NCBI RefSeq assembly: GCF_900700375.1
Contig: NC_041716.1
Span: forward strand, 13,242,306-13,306,305
From: Denticeps clupeoides
Taxonomy: Eukaryota; Chordata; Actinopteri; Clupeiformes; Denticipitidae
Direction of reading: 5' to 3'
DNA length: 64,000 nt
The position numbers and the translations under genes were made by a program. How positions within the stretch are numbered: the first letter of the stretch is position 1; each line of letters begins with the position of its first letter. A model generated the notes under the pieces. That model was not told the DNA's origin, did no database searches, and saw only the letters and a program-made list of their open reading frames with translations. Shown in pieces: positions 52,701-62,734 of the stretch.

Positions 52701-54156
52701 ATGTAATTAAAAGCGATTTGGCATTGAAAACCGCTGCTGAATAGTGATTTATCAGGAATGCTGAGAAAACAATTAGGAAAAGGGGTTGCTTCATGTGCAG
52801 CGCAACAGTTCGTCTCGTTCACTCTCATGCAGAGGTGCTGAGTCCGGTGGTGGTGACGGTGTCGGAGGCCAGGTCGGACAGCGTGAAGGTCAGCTGGGGG
52901 CCGCTGCAGCCAGAATCAGTGGAGAAGTATCAGGTGGAATACTCTGCCCTCCCAGCCGGACAGGTACAGGTAGCCACAGTCGGCACGCAGCACAACTCCA
53001 CCGTGATCAGGCAGCTGCGACCCGACACTCAGTACCTGGTGACGGTCAGCGCGAGACACGTCTCTGGCCGCGAGCGGGCCATGTCGGTCCGAGTGTGCAC
53101 CCAGGAAGGTCAGGGGCGACTGAAGCCTATATATAAGGGTACAGGGTGGGCCATTTATATGGATACACCTTAATAAAATGGGAATGGTTGGTGACATTGA
53201 ACACATTTTATAAGTGGTCAGAAACTTGTTCATGAAAGGATAAAGTTACCAAGCACACCATTGTTTTTCTTGTGAAATTACCAATACATTTGATGTGTCA
53301 CATGACCCTCTTCCTATTGAAAAAACAAAAGTTGGATCCAAGATGTCTGACTTCAAAAAGGCCACTATGGTCACCACCCATCTTGAAAAGTTTGTCCCCT
53401 CACATATACTAATTTGCCACAAACAGGTGGTTAGATCACCAACCATTCCCATTTTATTAAGGTGTATCCATATAAATGGCCCACCCTGTAGTTCCAATCA
53501 AAAACATAATCAATGAGCAGGAAACTGGCCCTGCATTGCTTAACTACGATGTTTCGCTCTTTCTCAGAGACCCCAGCCCTGTCACATCTGGAGCTGACCA
53601 CAGTGGGCAGTGACTCAGTAGAGGTCCAGTGGAAAGGCGGGGTGGAGGGTGTCCGTGGTTACTGGGTTACCTGGGGCACAGATCATGCGCTCAAAAGCTC
53701 CTCCATATATCTTCCCCCAAGCTCTGTGTCTACTGTACTCACCCACGTACCACCTGGCACACGAGTGTGTGTATCGCCCGTCTACCGCACAACCCGGGGG
53801 GGTGGCCTGTGCTGTACAGCCCGACTCACATCAGGTGAGGCCCACCTGACATATCGTATAGCAGGCATATAGCATACACCTAGGTATAATGACCTTTGTG
53901 TGTGCAGACAGGTGACAAGACTTAAAGGTGAACAAAATTAGAAAGTGAAGTCATGCACTGCAACACAGCACACAACGAAATGTGTCCTCTGCTTTTAACC
54001 CATCACCCCGGTGAGCAGTGTGTGGGGACAGTGCTTTGCCCAGTGGCAACTTGGCTGATGGGGATTTGACAACCTTTTGATTACGGGCCGCTGCCTTAAC
54101 CGTTAGGCCACCACTGCCCCATGGTTCAACATGGTTTCTGTTCTGTAGATCAGTAA
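47756..54156 (+). CDS. vwa1: von Willebrand factor A domain-containing 1 (WARP), three FN3 domains
   Basis: Secreted extracellular-matrix protein of cartilage and basement membranes that binds perlecan and collagen VI. Exons: 47756-47840 (signal peptide, RRVLLVLVLLAAFL), 50553-51110 (vWA domain), 51589-51912, 52833-53108 and 53568-53834 (one FN3 each), all in phase 1. The vWA metal site is intact: DSSGS at residues 42-46, Thr in GDTNTEG and Asp in WLTDG. FN3 exons start with E and have the expected W, Y and L positions (for example LHWRPV, DTKYTVTL, DTQYLVTV). Human VWA1 (445 aa) has two FN3 domains; this one has three. The last exon is the weak point: a good acceptor at 54147-54148 would add only DQ and a TAA, giving about 505 aa, and an AATAAA at 54664-54669 follows. 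Identity is secure, the C-terminus is not. Confidence 0.88.
48021..48203 (-). repeat. SINE family B copy in vwa1 intron 1
   Basis: Minus-strand copy with GGCATTTATCAGACGCCC, AGAGCGACTTACAATCAG and the box-B complement GGATTTGAACCTGG. It lies in antisense orientation to vwa1. Confidence 0.88.
49723..49761. repeat. (AC)n microsatellite in vwa1 intron 1
   Basis: About 19 uninterrupted AC units. One of many AC/GT runs in the window (others near 9137, 11294, 41238, 43136, 43977, 46122, 55601, 62449 and 63797), typical of fish DNA. Confidence 0.95.
53140..53490. mobile_element. Foldback MITE in vwa1 intron 4
   Basis: The ends are inverted repeats of about 50 bases: TACAGGGTGGGCCATTTATA at the left and the exact complement ending CCCACCCTGTA at the right. 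The stretch TGGATACACCTTAATAAAAT recurs inverted within them. TA at both termini suggests a Tc1/mariner-type target. The 250 bases between have no coding potential. The left end begins about 31 bases after the exon 4 donor. Confidence 0.85.
53941..54121 (-). repeat. SINE family A copy beside the vwa1 terminal exon
   Basis: Minus-strand copy with GTGTCCTCTGCTTTTAACCC, GTGGGGACAGTGCTTTGC and the head at the right end (CCTTAACCGTTAGGCCACC). It ends 27 bases before the candidate terminal exon acceptor. Confidence 0.85.
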
Positions 54157-55693
54157 AAATGACGATGATGATGCCATAGGGATTCAGTGTAATGTTTTCA
54201 TGTACTCATAAATGAATGGTGTGGATGAGTTCGTATTTACATAAATTATGTGATATGACTGATACAACTTGAAGATTTCTGAGTTTACCAGTCAAACCGG
54301 CGCCACCTATCTGTACATACTCAGAACTACAGACATCTAAGTGAAATGTAAACTTTGCAATGAAAACATCTGAAATATTCTCTTTGTATTCTTTATACAC
54401 AGAAGCATTGACATGGAATCAAAGATTATAGCCCTGTCCCACCCAGGAGCCCACCAATCGGCTCCTTTAAAATGGAGCTTGGAAGGACGACCTCTGAAAC
54501 CGGAGCACTTATAACCATAGCCACGCATGTGCGCGCACATACACACACTGCACACAGATGCCTTTGACTGAAAACAGACCTCAAAACCATCACTTACTCA
54601 CACACTATAGTCGCCATGTGTACCAAGTCACAACAGGGATTCATTTAGTGATTGTGAACTGATAATAAAGCAGTGAAAGGACACTAACCCTGCTCTTACA
54701 TCAGCACAGCAATTAGGGAACAATAAGAGATTTTTTTTTTATTGGTTTATTACCCTAGTAATCTGTAAGCGAATGAGAGCTGTTGCTGGAAATAACCCAA
54801 AGTTAAGCAGTCCTTACACATGACTGAGGCTCTTTTAGTCTCACACACTCATAAAAACATTTCCCTGAGGGAAAATCGGCACACAGATGTTGCAGCTGTA
54901 AGACTTTACAGATGTTGGTGATGGATGACAGTGATATCTGGCTCCCGTTGGTGTTGTAAGCAGCAGTGGGCCAACGTGTTTTTTTCTTTCATTCATTGAT
55001 GTGCATAAAAAGGGAGCTTGTTGTATTTTAGCAGAAACTTCATAAATGTTTTGAGAGGCAATGTCTCATATCCATGAGTTTGCTGAACCGCTACTGCCAC
55101 CCAGTGGATGTTGATGTGTGATTAAAGAGGGGCTTGGTAAAGTACAACAGCATAGTAATGCTTCTTCTGTGGCCTTCACATTAATTAAACACAAGGGGGC
55201 TGTCGGGGCTCTAATCCATTCACTTTCGTTGTTTACCTGTTCGGACATAAATGGGCATTAAAGACCATGCAAAAGATTTGCCTGTGTGAACCGACAAGAG
55301 GGCTACACATATTTCCACACCAATCATGGAATACCCCACTGCCAAACTGTTTATTTCAAAGAAATGCCCAGAAATTTCAAAAGACCTGAAACAACTGCTC
55401 ATCAGAGCTCGCTGATGTTAAACCAATAAAGTCTCGAGCGGTAGTCTGCAACACTGCAGTTAAACAGAGAAGTGTGATTATAAGCTCAGTATGTACATAT
55501 ACTCTTTGGCTGAATCAGAAAAAGTAATTTGGTGTTGGTGAACAGAGGAACATACAACGTTTGTCAAAAAAAGACAGCATAAATAAATCCGAGTGATGGC
55601 AACACACACACACACACACACACACACATCCTTCGTATCCAACACAGTTCGACAGTCTATTATAAACCCTTAGGTGAATGTGAAGTCCTGTGT
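54157..55693. other. vwa1-otud3 tail-to-tail interval
   Basis: Holds the likely vwa1 3' UTR on the left (AATAAA at 54664-54669) and the otud3 3' UTR on the right (minus-strand AATAAA at 55350-55355). An AC run lies at 55601-55628. No further exon is seen. Confidence 0.6.
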
Positions 55694-57749
55694 TCAGATG
55701 CTTAGCGTGTTGAGCGCTGGCACAAGGGTTAAAGGCTCCGACAGGTTCTGATTCTGGTCATGGGATGCTTTGCTTTGTAGGACCTTCTGTCGATGTCTCT
55801 CCTCCTGCCGCTTCTTCTTCTCTAGCCTCTGCTGTTCCTTCCTCTGTTTATTTGATATCTGAGAATAAGACAAACATGTGCGGGAATTTCCGTCACATTA
55901 TTACAAGGCAGTGCCACAGCAAATTTAACAGCAATAAAAATTAAAACGCAAACAAACACTACTACCGACATAATATCATATAATGGGATTCTGTAATTAT
56001 CACCCCTTACTAGAAAAAAAAAAAAAAAAAAAACTGTTCGTTTTAGTTCCGGTTTTTAAGTGTTCAAAGGACAACTGCCTTTTGTTCTCGGACTTTAATC
56101 ATTTCAACCCCTGTTACCTTGCTTTTTTGGGATGTATTGCCCTCTGGTGGTGGGGGTGCACAATCACCACACCCTGTTAGTCGGTCTGAGTACGCCATAG
56201 TGCCAGAGCAGGGCTGCCTCCCAGTGTCTGGCTCAGTCCATTCTGAGTGACACTCTTGATCGAGAGCGCTTGACTGGCACAAATTCTCAGCCTCGGCTGT
56301 AAATAGAAACACACGGAGGGAATTGCTGAGAGGAGGAAAGGGCTGAACTCACGTAAGAGACAGAAACAGGCGAGTCTACAGACCACTGTCACTCAGGAGA
56401 CAACTCAAGATTACTGCCTCATCTTCTGATGGGGTGGGTGAGGGGTCCCTGTGTTGACTCCGGCATTTGTCATTAAAATCCTGCTGTTTCTGGCAGATAT
56501 TCAGGCTCTAACAAATATGTTAAATACATGTTATCACCCAAACATGGAGAGAAACTGACAACAATAATAATAATAATAATGACATGCTTCAATCAGACTG
56601 CATTAACATTGTTTATAAGAAAATACAGATTAATTGAGGGTGGTATGTTAACAAACCTCAACTCTCAGGTGGGTGGGCCTTTCAGAATTGTCACTATTGT
56701 GACGTACACTGTCATAATGGTCACCATAACGATATGCAATGTGAAGTTCCGGACAAACCTGCTTGTCTGAACCATTGATCTAAGAAAAAAAAAAAATTAT
56801 GAGAATTCCCTAACAGGAAGAAGGGCTTATCTTATTATATGATAACAATATAATATCAAGTTAAGGAGATTCTGACCTCCCACAGTGGCATATTCAGCTG
56901 ATGGATGACAACTCGAACTAGCCGGCTGCGAGCAAAGGCAACTATCGCATCATTGCCAGCAAACGTGCCTGGCTGGGAAAGGTTGGCCACTGAAAACAAA
57001 CTCCTTAAATGAGGACTTATATCTTGCTTTATTTTCCGACAAACACAGATTCAATAGGAGTCATCTTACAGTGCTGTGCAAAGGGCACATCATCCTCAAC
57101 GAAGGGCTCAAAGTCCTGTCGGTGTGATGACATGTACTGGACCGTCTCCTGGCGCAGACGGAGGTGACTTCGCGAATGCCCTTCCAGTTGATCAGCCAGG
57201 GCACGAAACAGGCAGTTGCTAGGGTAACCACACACGATTAATATATAAGCATGTTCTTACAAAAATAAACATACCAGTAAGTTCAGATGTGAATACACGT
57301 AGAGACAACAACAATACTATTCACATAAATATATAAAATTTTTTGGAGTGCTACATTTATTTCCAAATCATAAATTATACTTGTGAATCTTATCACATTT
57401 GTTGCTGAATCAAGAAATATTTTTGGGAATGGTGTGATATTTAGTTGTGGATTTTGTGGATCTCTCCATGAGAGAATGTCCACAGCATTTTGTACATCCT
57501 CAGTGGACGGACCAATACAGACCACTAATAACTACCAACATACCCGTCTCCGGGAATCTCCCTCAATTTCAGACCCAGGGCCTGGAGCTGGTTGGAGAAG
57601 CTGACGAACTCTTCGCCTTCGTCCTCTCCCGGGGGTCGATTCTTCCGCTCTTTGGCCAAGGCTCTGCGCGCCGCTCGCTCGTCGCGCTTCCTCTCCACGT
57701 CGCACTTCCTATTGCCACGCACGGGTTTTCCTGCCTGCTTCCGGGACAT
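55694..57749 (-). CDS. otud3: OTU domain-containing deubiquitinase 3
   Basis: Cysteine deubiquitinase; the mammalian protein removes ubiquitin from PTEN and other targets. Exons: 57544-57749, 57070-57218, 56877-56989, 56657-56779, 56393-56507, 56118-56296, 55694-55858. Phases close to 349 residues (human 398). N-terminus [10 protein letters not shown] with [14 protein letters not shown] is near identical to human. The catalytic residues are visible: Asp68 and Cys71 in PGDGNCLFRAL, and His177 in [12 protein letters not shown] (human D73, C76, H183). The C-terminal exon keeps a basic helix ([20 protein letters not shown]) and ends LNTLSI, like human AALNI. Exons 5 and 6 do not resemble the human UBA-like segment, and the exon 5 donor (CTGA/GTGACA) is weak, so that middle section is the least certain part. 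Confidence 0.93.
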
Positions 57750-57899
57750 GGTGGTACGAGGGTACAGGTCGACGGTGTCTCTGGAAGACAGTGAAGAGTG
57801 AGAGAACGTTCTGTCGTACTAGACGCTGAAAAACAGCACAAAGACAGATCCGTGGAGCAGTTGGTCGGTCGGTGACGCGAGAACGAACGCTGCTGTCGT

Positions 57900-58068
57900 C
57901 ATTTACATTTACAGCCCTTATCCAGAGCGACTTACAATCAGTGGTTACAGGGACAGCCCCCCCCCCTGGAGCAACTTAGGGTTAAGTGTCTTGCTCAGGG
58001 ACACAATGGTAGTAAGTGGGATTTGAACCTGGGTCTTCTGGTACATAGGCGAGTGTGTTACCCACTAG
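57900..58068 (-). repeat. SINE family B copy in otud3 5' UTR intron
   Basis: Minus-strand copy with AGAGCGACTTACAATCAG, GGACACAATGGTAGTAAG and GGATTTGAACCTGGG. It lies in the intron between the non-coding first exon and the ATG exon of otud3, in the same orientation as the gene. Confidence 0.85.
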
Positions 58069-58264
58069 TAAACCAGTCGAGCTCGGACGCTTCGGAACAC
58101 AGGCGACCGAGTCGCGTTCGCAAGTTATCCGCTCCAGCAACGTCGGGAAAGGCCGCTGCGATCTCGCACTTCGCGGTGAGAAGAGGTGTCGTATCCGGCT
58201 GTTGTTGTTAGCATGTTAGCCTAGCGCTACGGTCGGCGGGTGTCTAAGGCGTGATCGCGTTTAC

Positions 58265-58470
58265 CTCGGAAGACCCGCTCCCCAACGGGGCCACACTTCA
58301 GCTGCTGAAATCAGGTGGCGATCACCTATAAAAAAATTTAAATAAACGGGTGACCGCGCACACTCTTTCAGCCAAAAACGTAGCACAGGTTCCGGATCCT
58401 CCCAGCGCAAAGGACGCAGGTGACGTAGCAGCGTCGAATTTCCGGGATTTGTACGGTGGCCCTCAGAGCG
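58265..58470 (-). other. otud3: Likely non-coding first exon and promoter of otud3
   Basis: On the minus strand a good donor (GAG/GTAAAC at 58265/58264) and a good acceptor (TCTTCCAG at 57781) frame an intron that ends 32 bases before the otud3 start codon. The exon and its flank are CpG-rich. The open frame 58261-58473 has no recognisable family and I read this stretch as 5' UTR. The transcription start is approximate. Confidence 0.55.
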
Positions 58471-59221
58471 CACGGTCGTTTGTTGTTTGCGTTTTGCATT
58501 TTGCTTTGTTATTTTATTAGCTTGGTTGACATCAAGGCAACCGTGTTTCTATTTTAACTACCACAGAAAACCACATTTTGTTATCTAAAGATAAAATCGC
58601 TTAGATTTCTTTTGATAACTAATGAGGTATAATTTATAATTTGTTTGCTGTAATGAGGTGTAATGATAATTAGACTTAGATTTAGAATTAGATTTGTCCT
58701 TAGGTAAATAAAACATTTACAACAAATCCATAAATGGCACCAATTAATAAAAAACAAAGTTGGGTTCTTAAATTTTGGTAGTCACCCTTTAATATTTAAC
58801 TTTTTAGAAACTTCATGAAACATATGGTGATGATTATTGCTTTTTTTTTTGCTTTGGCTTAGTAACACAGCAAGTACTGTACCTTTGTGGATTTATTTGA
58901 CTACAACACCTTTCTTGCGACGTCTTGGGTCTCAGCAGGGTAAGACTGCAATGGTTTAACTTTACAGTTCTGAAGTGAATTTCAAAAAGCAGGTTATGGA
59001 ATGTTGGTTGTAGATATGTAAGCACACATTGCAAGACGTGTGAAGTGTGAAATGTGTGTTAGGAGTTAGTGAATCAAGGTTTTTGGTTTGATATAACTAA
59101 GCAAATTTCCTGGTACAAATTGGAGAAAATAAGGTAGTAAATAAAGTTATTTTGGATGCCTTTTAGTCCGGCAGAATGTTACAGCTGTAATATTCTGGAA
59201 ACATTCATGATAATAATAAAA
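58471..59221. other. AT-rich intergenic stretch upstream of otud3
   Basis: No exon or element recognised. Composition is AT-rich with no long open frame, and includes a short T run near 58841. Confidence 0.6.
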
Positions 59222-59579
59222 GATGGTTTGGGGTGAGCTGGGCTGCAGAGTGAAGGCAAAGGGGCCGACAAGTGCTAAACACCTCTAGGAACTCCTTCAA
59301 GACTGTTGGAAAACCATTTCAGGTGACAACCTCTTGAAGCTCATCGAATGCCAAGAGTGTGCAAAGCAGTAATCAGAGCAAAGGGCGGCTATTTTGAAGA
59401 AACTAGAATATAAAACATGTTTTCAGTTATTTCACGTTTCTTTGTTAAGTACATAACTCCACATGTGTTCATTCATAGTTTTGATGCCTTCGGTGAGAAT
59501 CTACCAATGTAAATGGTCATGAAAATAAAGAAAACACATTGAATGAGAAGGTGTGTCCCAACCTTTGGCCTGTACTGTA
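59222..59579 (+). mobile_element. Tc1-like family A element, 5'-truncated copy
   Basis: Begins abruptly inside the transposase tail (GATGGTTTGGGGTGAGCTGG) and continues through the right inverted repeat to GGCCTGTACTGTA at 59579. It lacks the whole left end. Closest to the copy at 10785-11270. Confidence 0.85.
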
Positions 59580-60470
59580 TGTTGGCTCATTTTATTCCCA
59601 ACAGCTTTTGTAATAATGTTTCAGTGCAAAACGAAACTGTCAAAAAGTATTCTAATATTCAAAGCTTGGTAAAGCCAATTTTTGCAAATACATAAGCGTT
59701 GTCGCTTTGTCATATGAGCATCACCTGTTACTAATAATGGATGAATTAGGTCTCAGGTGTGTATAAAAAGACCCCCAGTCAACTAGACCTTCACTAAAGT
59801 GCTGATTATCAAGAGGCTGAAGACCAGATCTACTGCTGATGTGGCAGACACCTTCAATCTGTCTTAGCGTAGAGTACAGAGGATAAAAAAAATTGAAGAG
59901 ACTGGAGACGTTTTTGACAAGACCAGGTCAGGCAGACCCCGCAAGACAACTGCTCGAAAGGACCGTTTGTTGGCTTGAAAATCAAAGGCCAGCCCATTTT
60001 CCACTGCAGCAGAGCTTCACGAGACCTGTTCACCTGAAGTCCCTGTGTCAACCAGAACAATTTGTCGGATTCTGTCTCATAATGGCCTCCATGGTTGAAT
60101 CAGTGCCCAGAAGCCAGCACTAAACAAAAGACAATTGAAAAACCGTGTGCCATTTGCCACGACCCACAGCCTGCTAAAAGGATGGATGCTGGAAAAGTGG
60201 CAGAAGGAGGATTTTTCAGATCCTGCATGGATCCGAGATTCACCCAGAAAACAGTAAAGTTTGGTGGCACCATAATCATGGTCTGGGGTTACCTCCAGTA
60301 TGGGGGTGTACGAGAGATCTGCAGGGTGGAAGGCAACATCGATAGCCTGAAATACCAAGGAATCTTAGCTACCTTTTTATATTCCCAATCATGAAAGAGG
60401 ACAAATTCTGCTCCATCACATACTTCCATCTCCACATCAAAGTTCCTTAAGGTGAAGAAGATCAAAATTA

Positions 60471-61133
60471 TAAGAATGGACATCGCGGGAGCCTGCTTTG
60501 TCTTGCATAACAGATGTCTGCAGGGGGAAGTGTAACATTCCTGTGTCGACGGTTGTGGGTGAAGATTCGACACCCCGGTTTTTACATGTCTTTTGTCCGA
60601 CGTCAACGTGCGAAGTATCAGCCGTCAGGACCACCCACCCTCTTTGTCTTCACCAAATGGGAGGCACCGGGGGCGTGACATCAGAAACAACAGGTTCTGA
60701 TTGGTCAATGACAACTTCCTGTAGGCCAGTGACAACTTCCTGTAGGCCAGTGACAACTTCCTGTAGGCCAGGGGTATAAATGTCTGCACACATGTGGAAA
60801 AGGGACCTCTGAGCTATCTTGCTCAGGGGGGTTTCCCTCTCTTTCCCTTCTCTTTCTCTTCTCCCTCTTTACTCTTTCTTCTCATGTTTACTTTCTCTGT
60901 AACCTTGGTACCTTTTTACATTCAATATTCACATGTAACTACAATAATTATTTACCGGTGTTAATAAATTAGAAACTGTTCATTTTTAACCTCTATTGTG
61001 CCATGCCTCTTTCTGCCAGGTAACATCAAATTGGAGTGGTTGAATACAGTGCTTTGTGTGGAGGGAGAAAGAGTTTTTCTACACACTCTATTCTCTTCTC
61101 CAACACCACATGGTCTTCATGTGTGGCTTTTTA
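60471..61133 (+). mobile_element. LTR-like insertion inside the Tc1 element
   Basis: Related Tc1 transposase sequence is continuous on either side, so this block is an insertion. A short AAAAT occurs at both edges and may be its target duplication. Inside are three perfect 21-base tandem copies (60709-60771), then a TATA-like GTATAAATG (60775), a pyrimidine-rich stretch and a late AATAAA-type signal near 60963, an order typical of an LTR. A TG...CA boundary pair fits 60531 to about 61025. No coding part is visible. Treated as a fossil LTR of unknown family. Confidence 0.45.
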
Positions 61134-61636
61134 CAAAATGCTCCAGGATTGGCCAGCCCAGTCACCAGACATGAACATCGTTGAGCATGTGTGGGGTAGG
61201 ATGAAAGACGAAGCATGGAAGACGAAACCAAAGAAGATTGATGAACTCTGGGAGGCATGCAAGACTGCTAATCCTGATGACTTCAATACATTTTATGAAT
61301 CCTTGCCTATCCGCATGGAAGCAGTTCTTCAAGCTCATGGAAGTCATACAAGATATTAAATTTGGATCTCACAGCACCACTACTTAATTTGCTGACATAT
61401 CTTTGTATTTGCAGTAAATTTGTTCAGTTTCTGTATAGGCGACAAAACTTTTGTCTTGCCAAAATTTGACCTTTCTGTCTTGATTAAATGAAATTTTTTT
61501 TTCAGTGAAACTAATTCATTTCAATGCATTAAACATAATTTGGTAGAGTTTTAGCTTTTCACATGAGCTATTTCTGACACCAATTGATTAATTAAAAATC
61601 AGGTTAATAGCAGGTGTCTCTACAAGACAAGCGACA

Positions 61637-61909
61637 TGTCACGATCCGGTCCGAAATGGGGTTACTCCGGTTCAGGATCCGGACCGGAGTTTCATTGTTG
61701 TCCTGTGTAATGTTCCCGAATCGTTTTCACCTGTGTTAATTGTATAAAGCTGCCCTGTTCGTTTCTGTTCGCGGTCAGGTCTTTAACGTTATGTTCCATG
61801 TTCACCAGTGTCCTGTGAGTCTCCATTAAACCCCTGTTCCCTTCATTCCTCGTCACTCTTCGTCCTCCTCTCCGTGCACCCGCCGCGTCATGCCCGCATG
61901 GACGTGACA
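61637..61909 (+). mobile_element. Solo LTR with 5-base target duplication
   Basis: 273 bases beginning TGTCACGATCC and ending GTGACA, flanked on both sides by CGACA. A TATA-like TATAAAGC lies near 61745 and an ATTAAA signal near 61827. It is related to 46583-46834 and interrupts the right end of the Tc1-like element. With perfect flanks it is likely the younger of the two copies. It has no internal region, so it is a fossil left by LTR-LTR recombination. Confidence 0.8.
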
Positions 61910-61935
61910 CGACAAGACTTTTGTCAGGGACTGTA

Positions 61936-62447
61936 TGTAGTAATAAAATGTCATAAAGTTAAAAAAAAAGAACAAACATGGGAAAAATGCAAGACTTAAA
62001 CTATTTAGCTTTGTGAAGCCATTGCTATGCTTTATATGATGTAGAGAATTAAATTTTTGGTGTTTGGCTTCCTCTTTAATAGGACCAAACATTCAAATTC
62101 ATTTAGAATTTTGGTTAGTTAAGACTTTCTAGGTCAACCTTACAGTCAACTATGTGGGGCAAATTGTTTTGTGGACAGCCTAGGGATGCACACAACATTT
62201 AAGACACAGTGTTCAAGGCGACAAATCTCATTAATCTGCAGATGATTGGATCCCCATCATTTCCCCACATGCCTTCTCCAATGTACAACGCTGCTGGTTC
62301 TTTTTTTCATTTAGACTGAAATGAAGAGACAACAGTGAATGTTAAAATGAATGTTAACAGGGAGTATGAATAAAACATGAAAGTCCACATTGACACAGGA
62401 GGTCAGAGGCGAGGATGTGAATAAGTTCATTTAACGAACTCTGTTCA

Positions 62448-62491
<44 letters not shown>

Positions 62492-62675
62492 TAGTGAAAT
62501 GCCCAGAAACCAAACATCAGCTGCAACAGAGAGGAGAAGGAGATGGTGCTGAAAGAAGTGCCCACCAAAATGGGCCTGTTTTTACATTGACTCATGTTAT
62601 GTGGCTCCATGTATTTCAGCTGCATTCAGATCACCCTCATTCCCTCACTACCCATCCCCTTCTTCATTCTTCCCT

Positions 62676-62734
<59 letters not shown>

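Larger units (their letters stand above)
59600..61935 (+). mobile_element. Tc1-like transposon (second family) with nested insertions
   Basis: A Tc1-type element whose transposase starts after a GTGTATAAAAAGACCCC leader (59760) and reads through an HTH part (about 59815-59960, AGACCCCGCAAGACAACTGCTCG) and DDE segments. The last transposase part (61139-61360) encodes DWPAQSPDMNIVEHVWGRMK, with the final acidic residue, and ends GSHTRY. Stops, frame changes and deletions in the first part make it non-functional. The right terminus ends CAGGGACTGTA near 61935; no matching left terminus was found. It has been split by a 660-base insertion (60471-61133) and by a solo LTR (61637-61909). Confidence 0.85.

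Noticed and set aside
58261-58473. 70-codon minus-strand frame upstream of otud3
   Set aside because: No family likeness, and it fits better as a non-coding first exon ending at the 58265 donor.
60709-60771. CRISPR-like direct repeats
   Set aside because: Repeats are directly adjacent without spacers, and the DNA is from a vertebrate.
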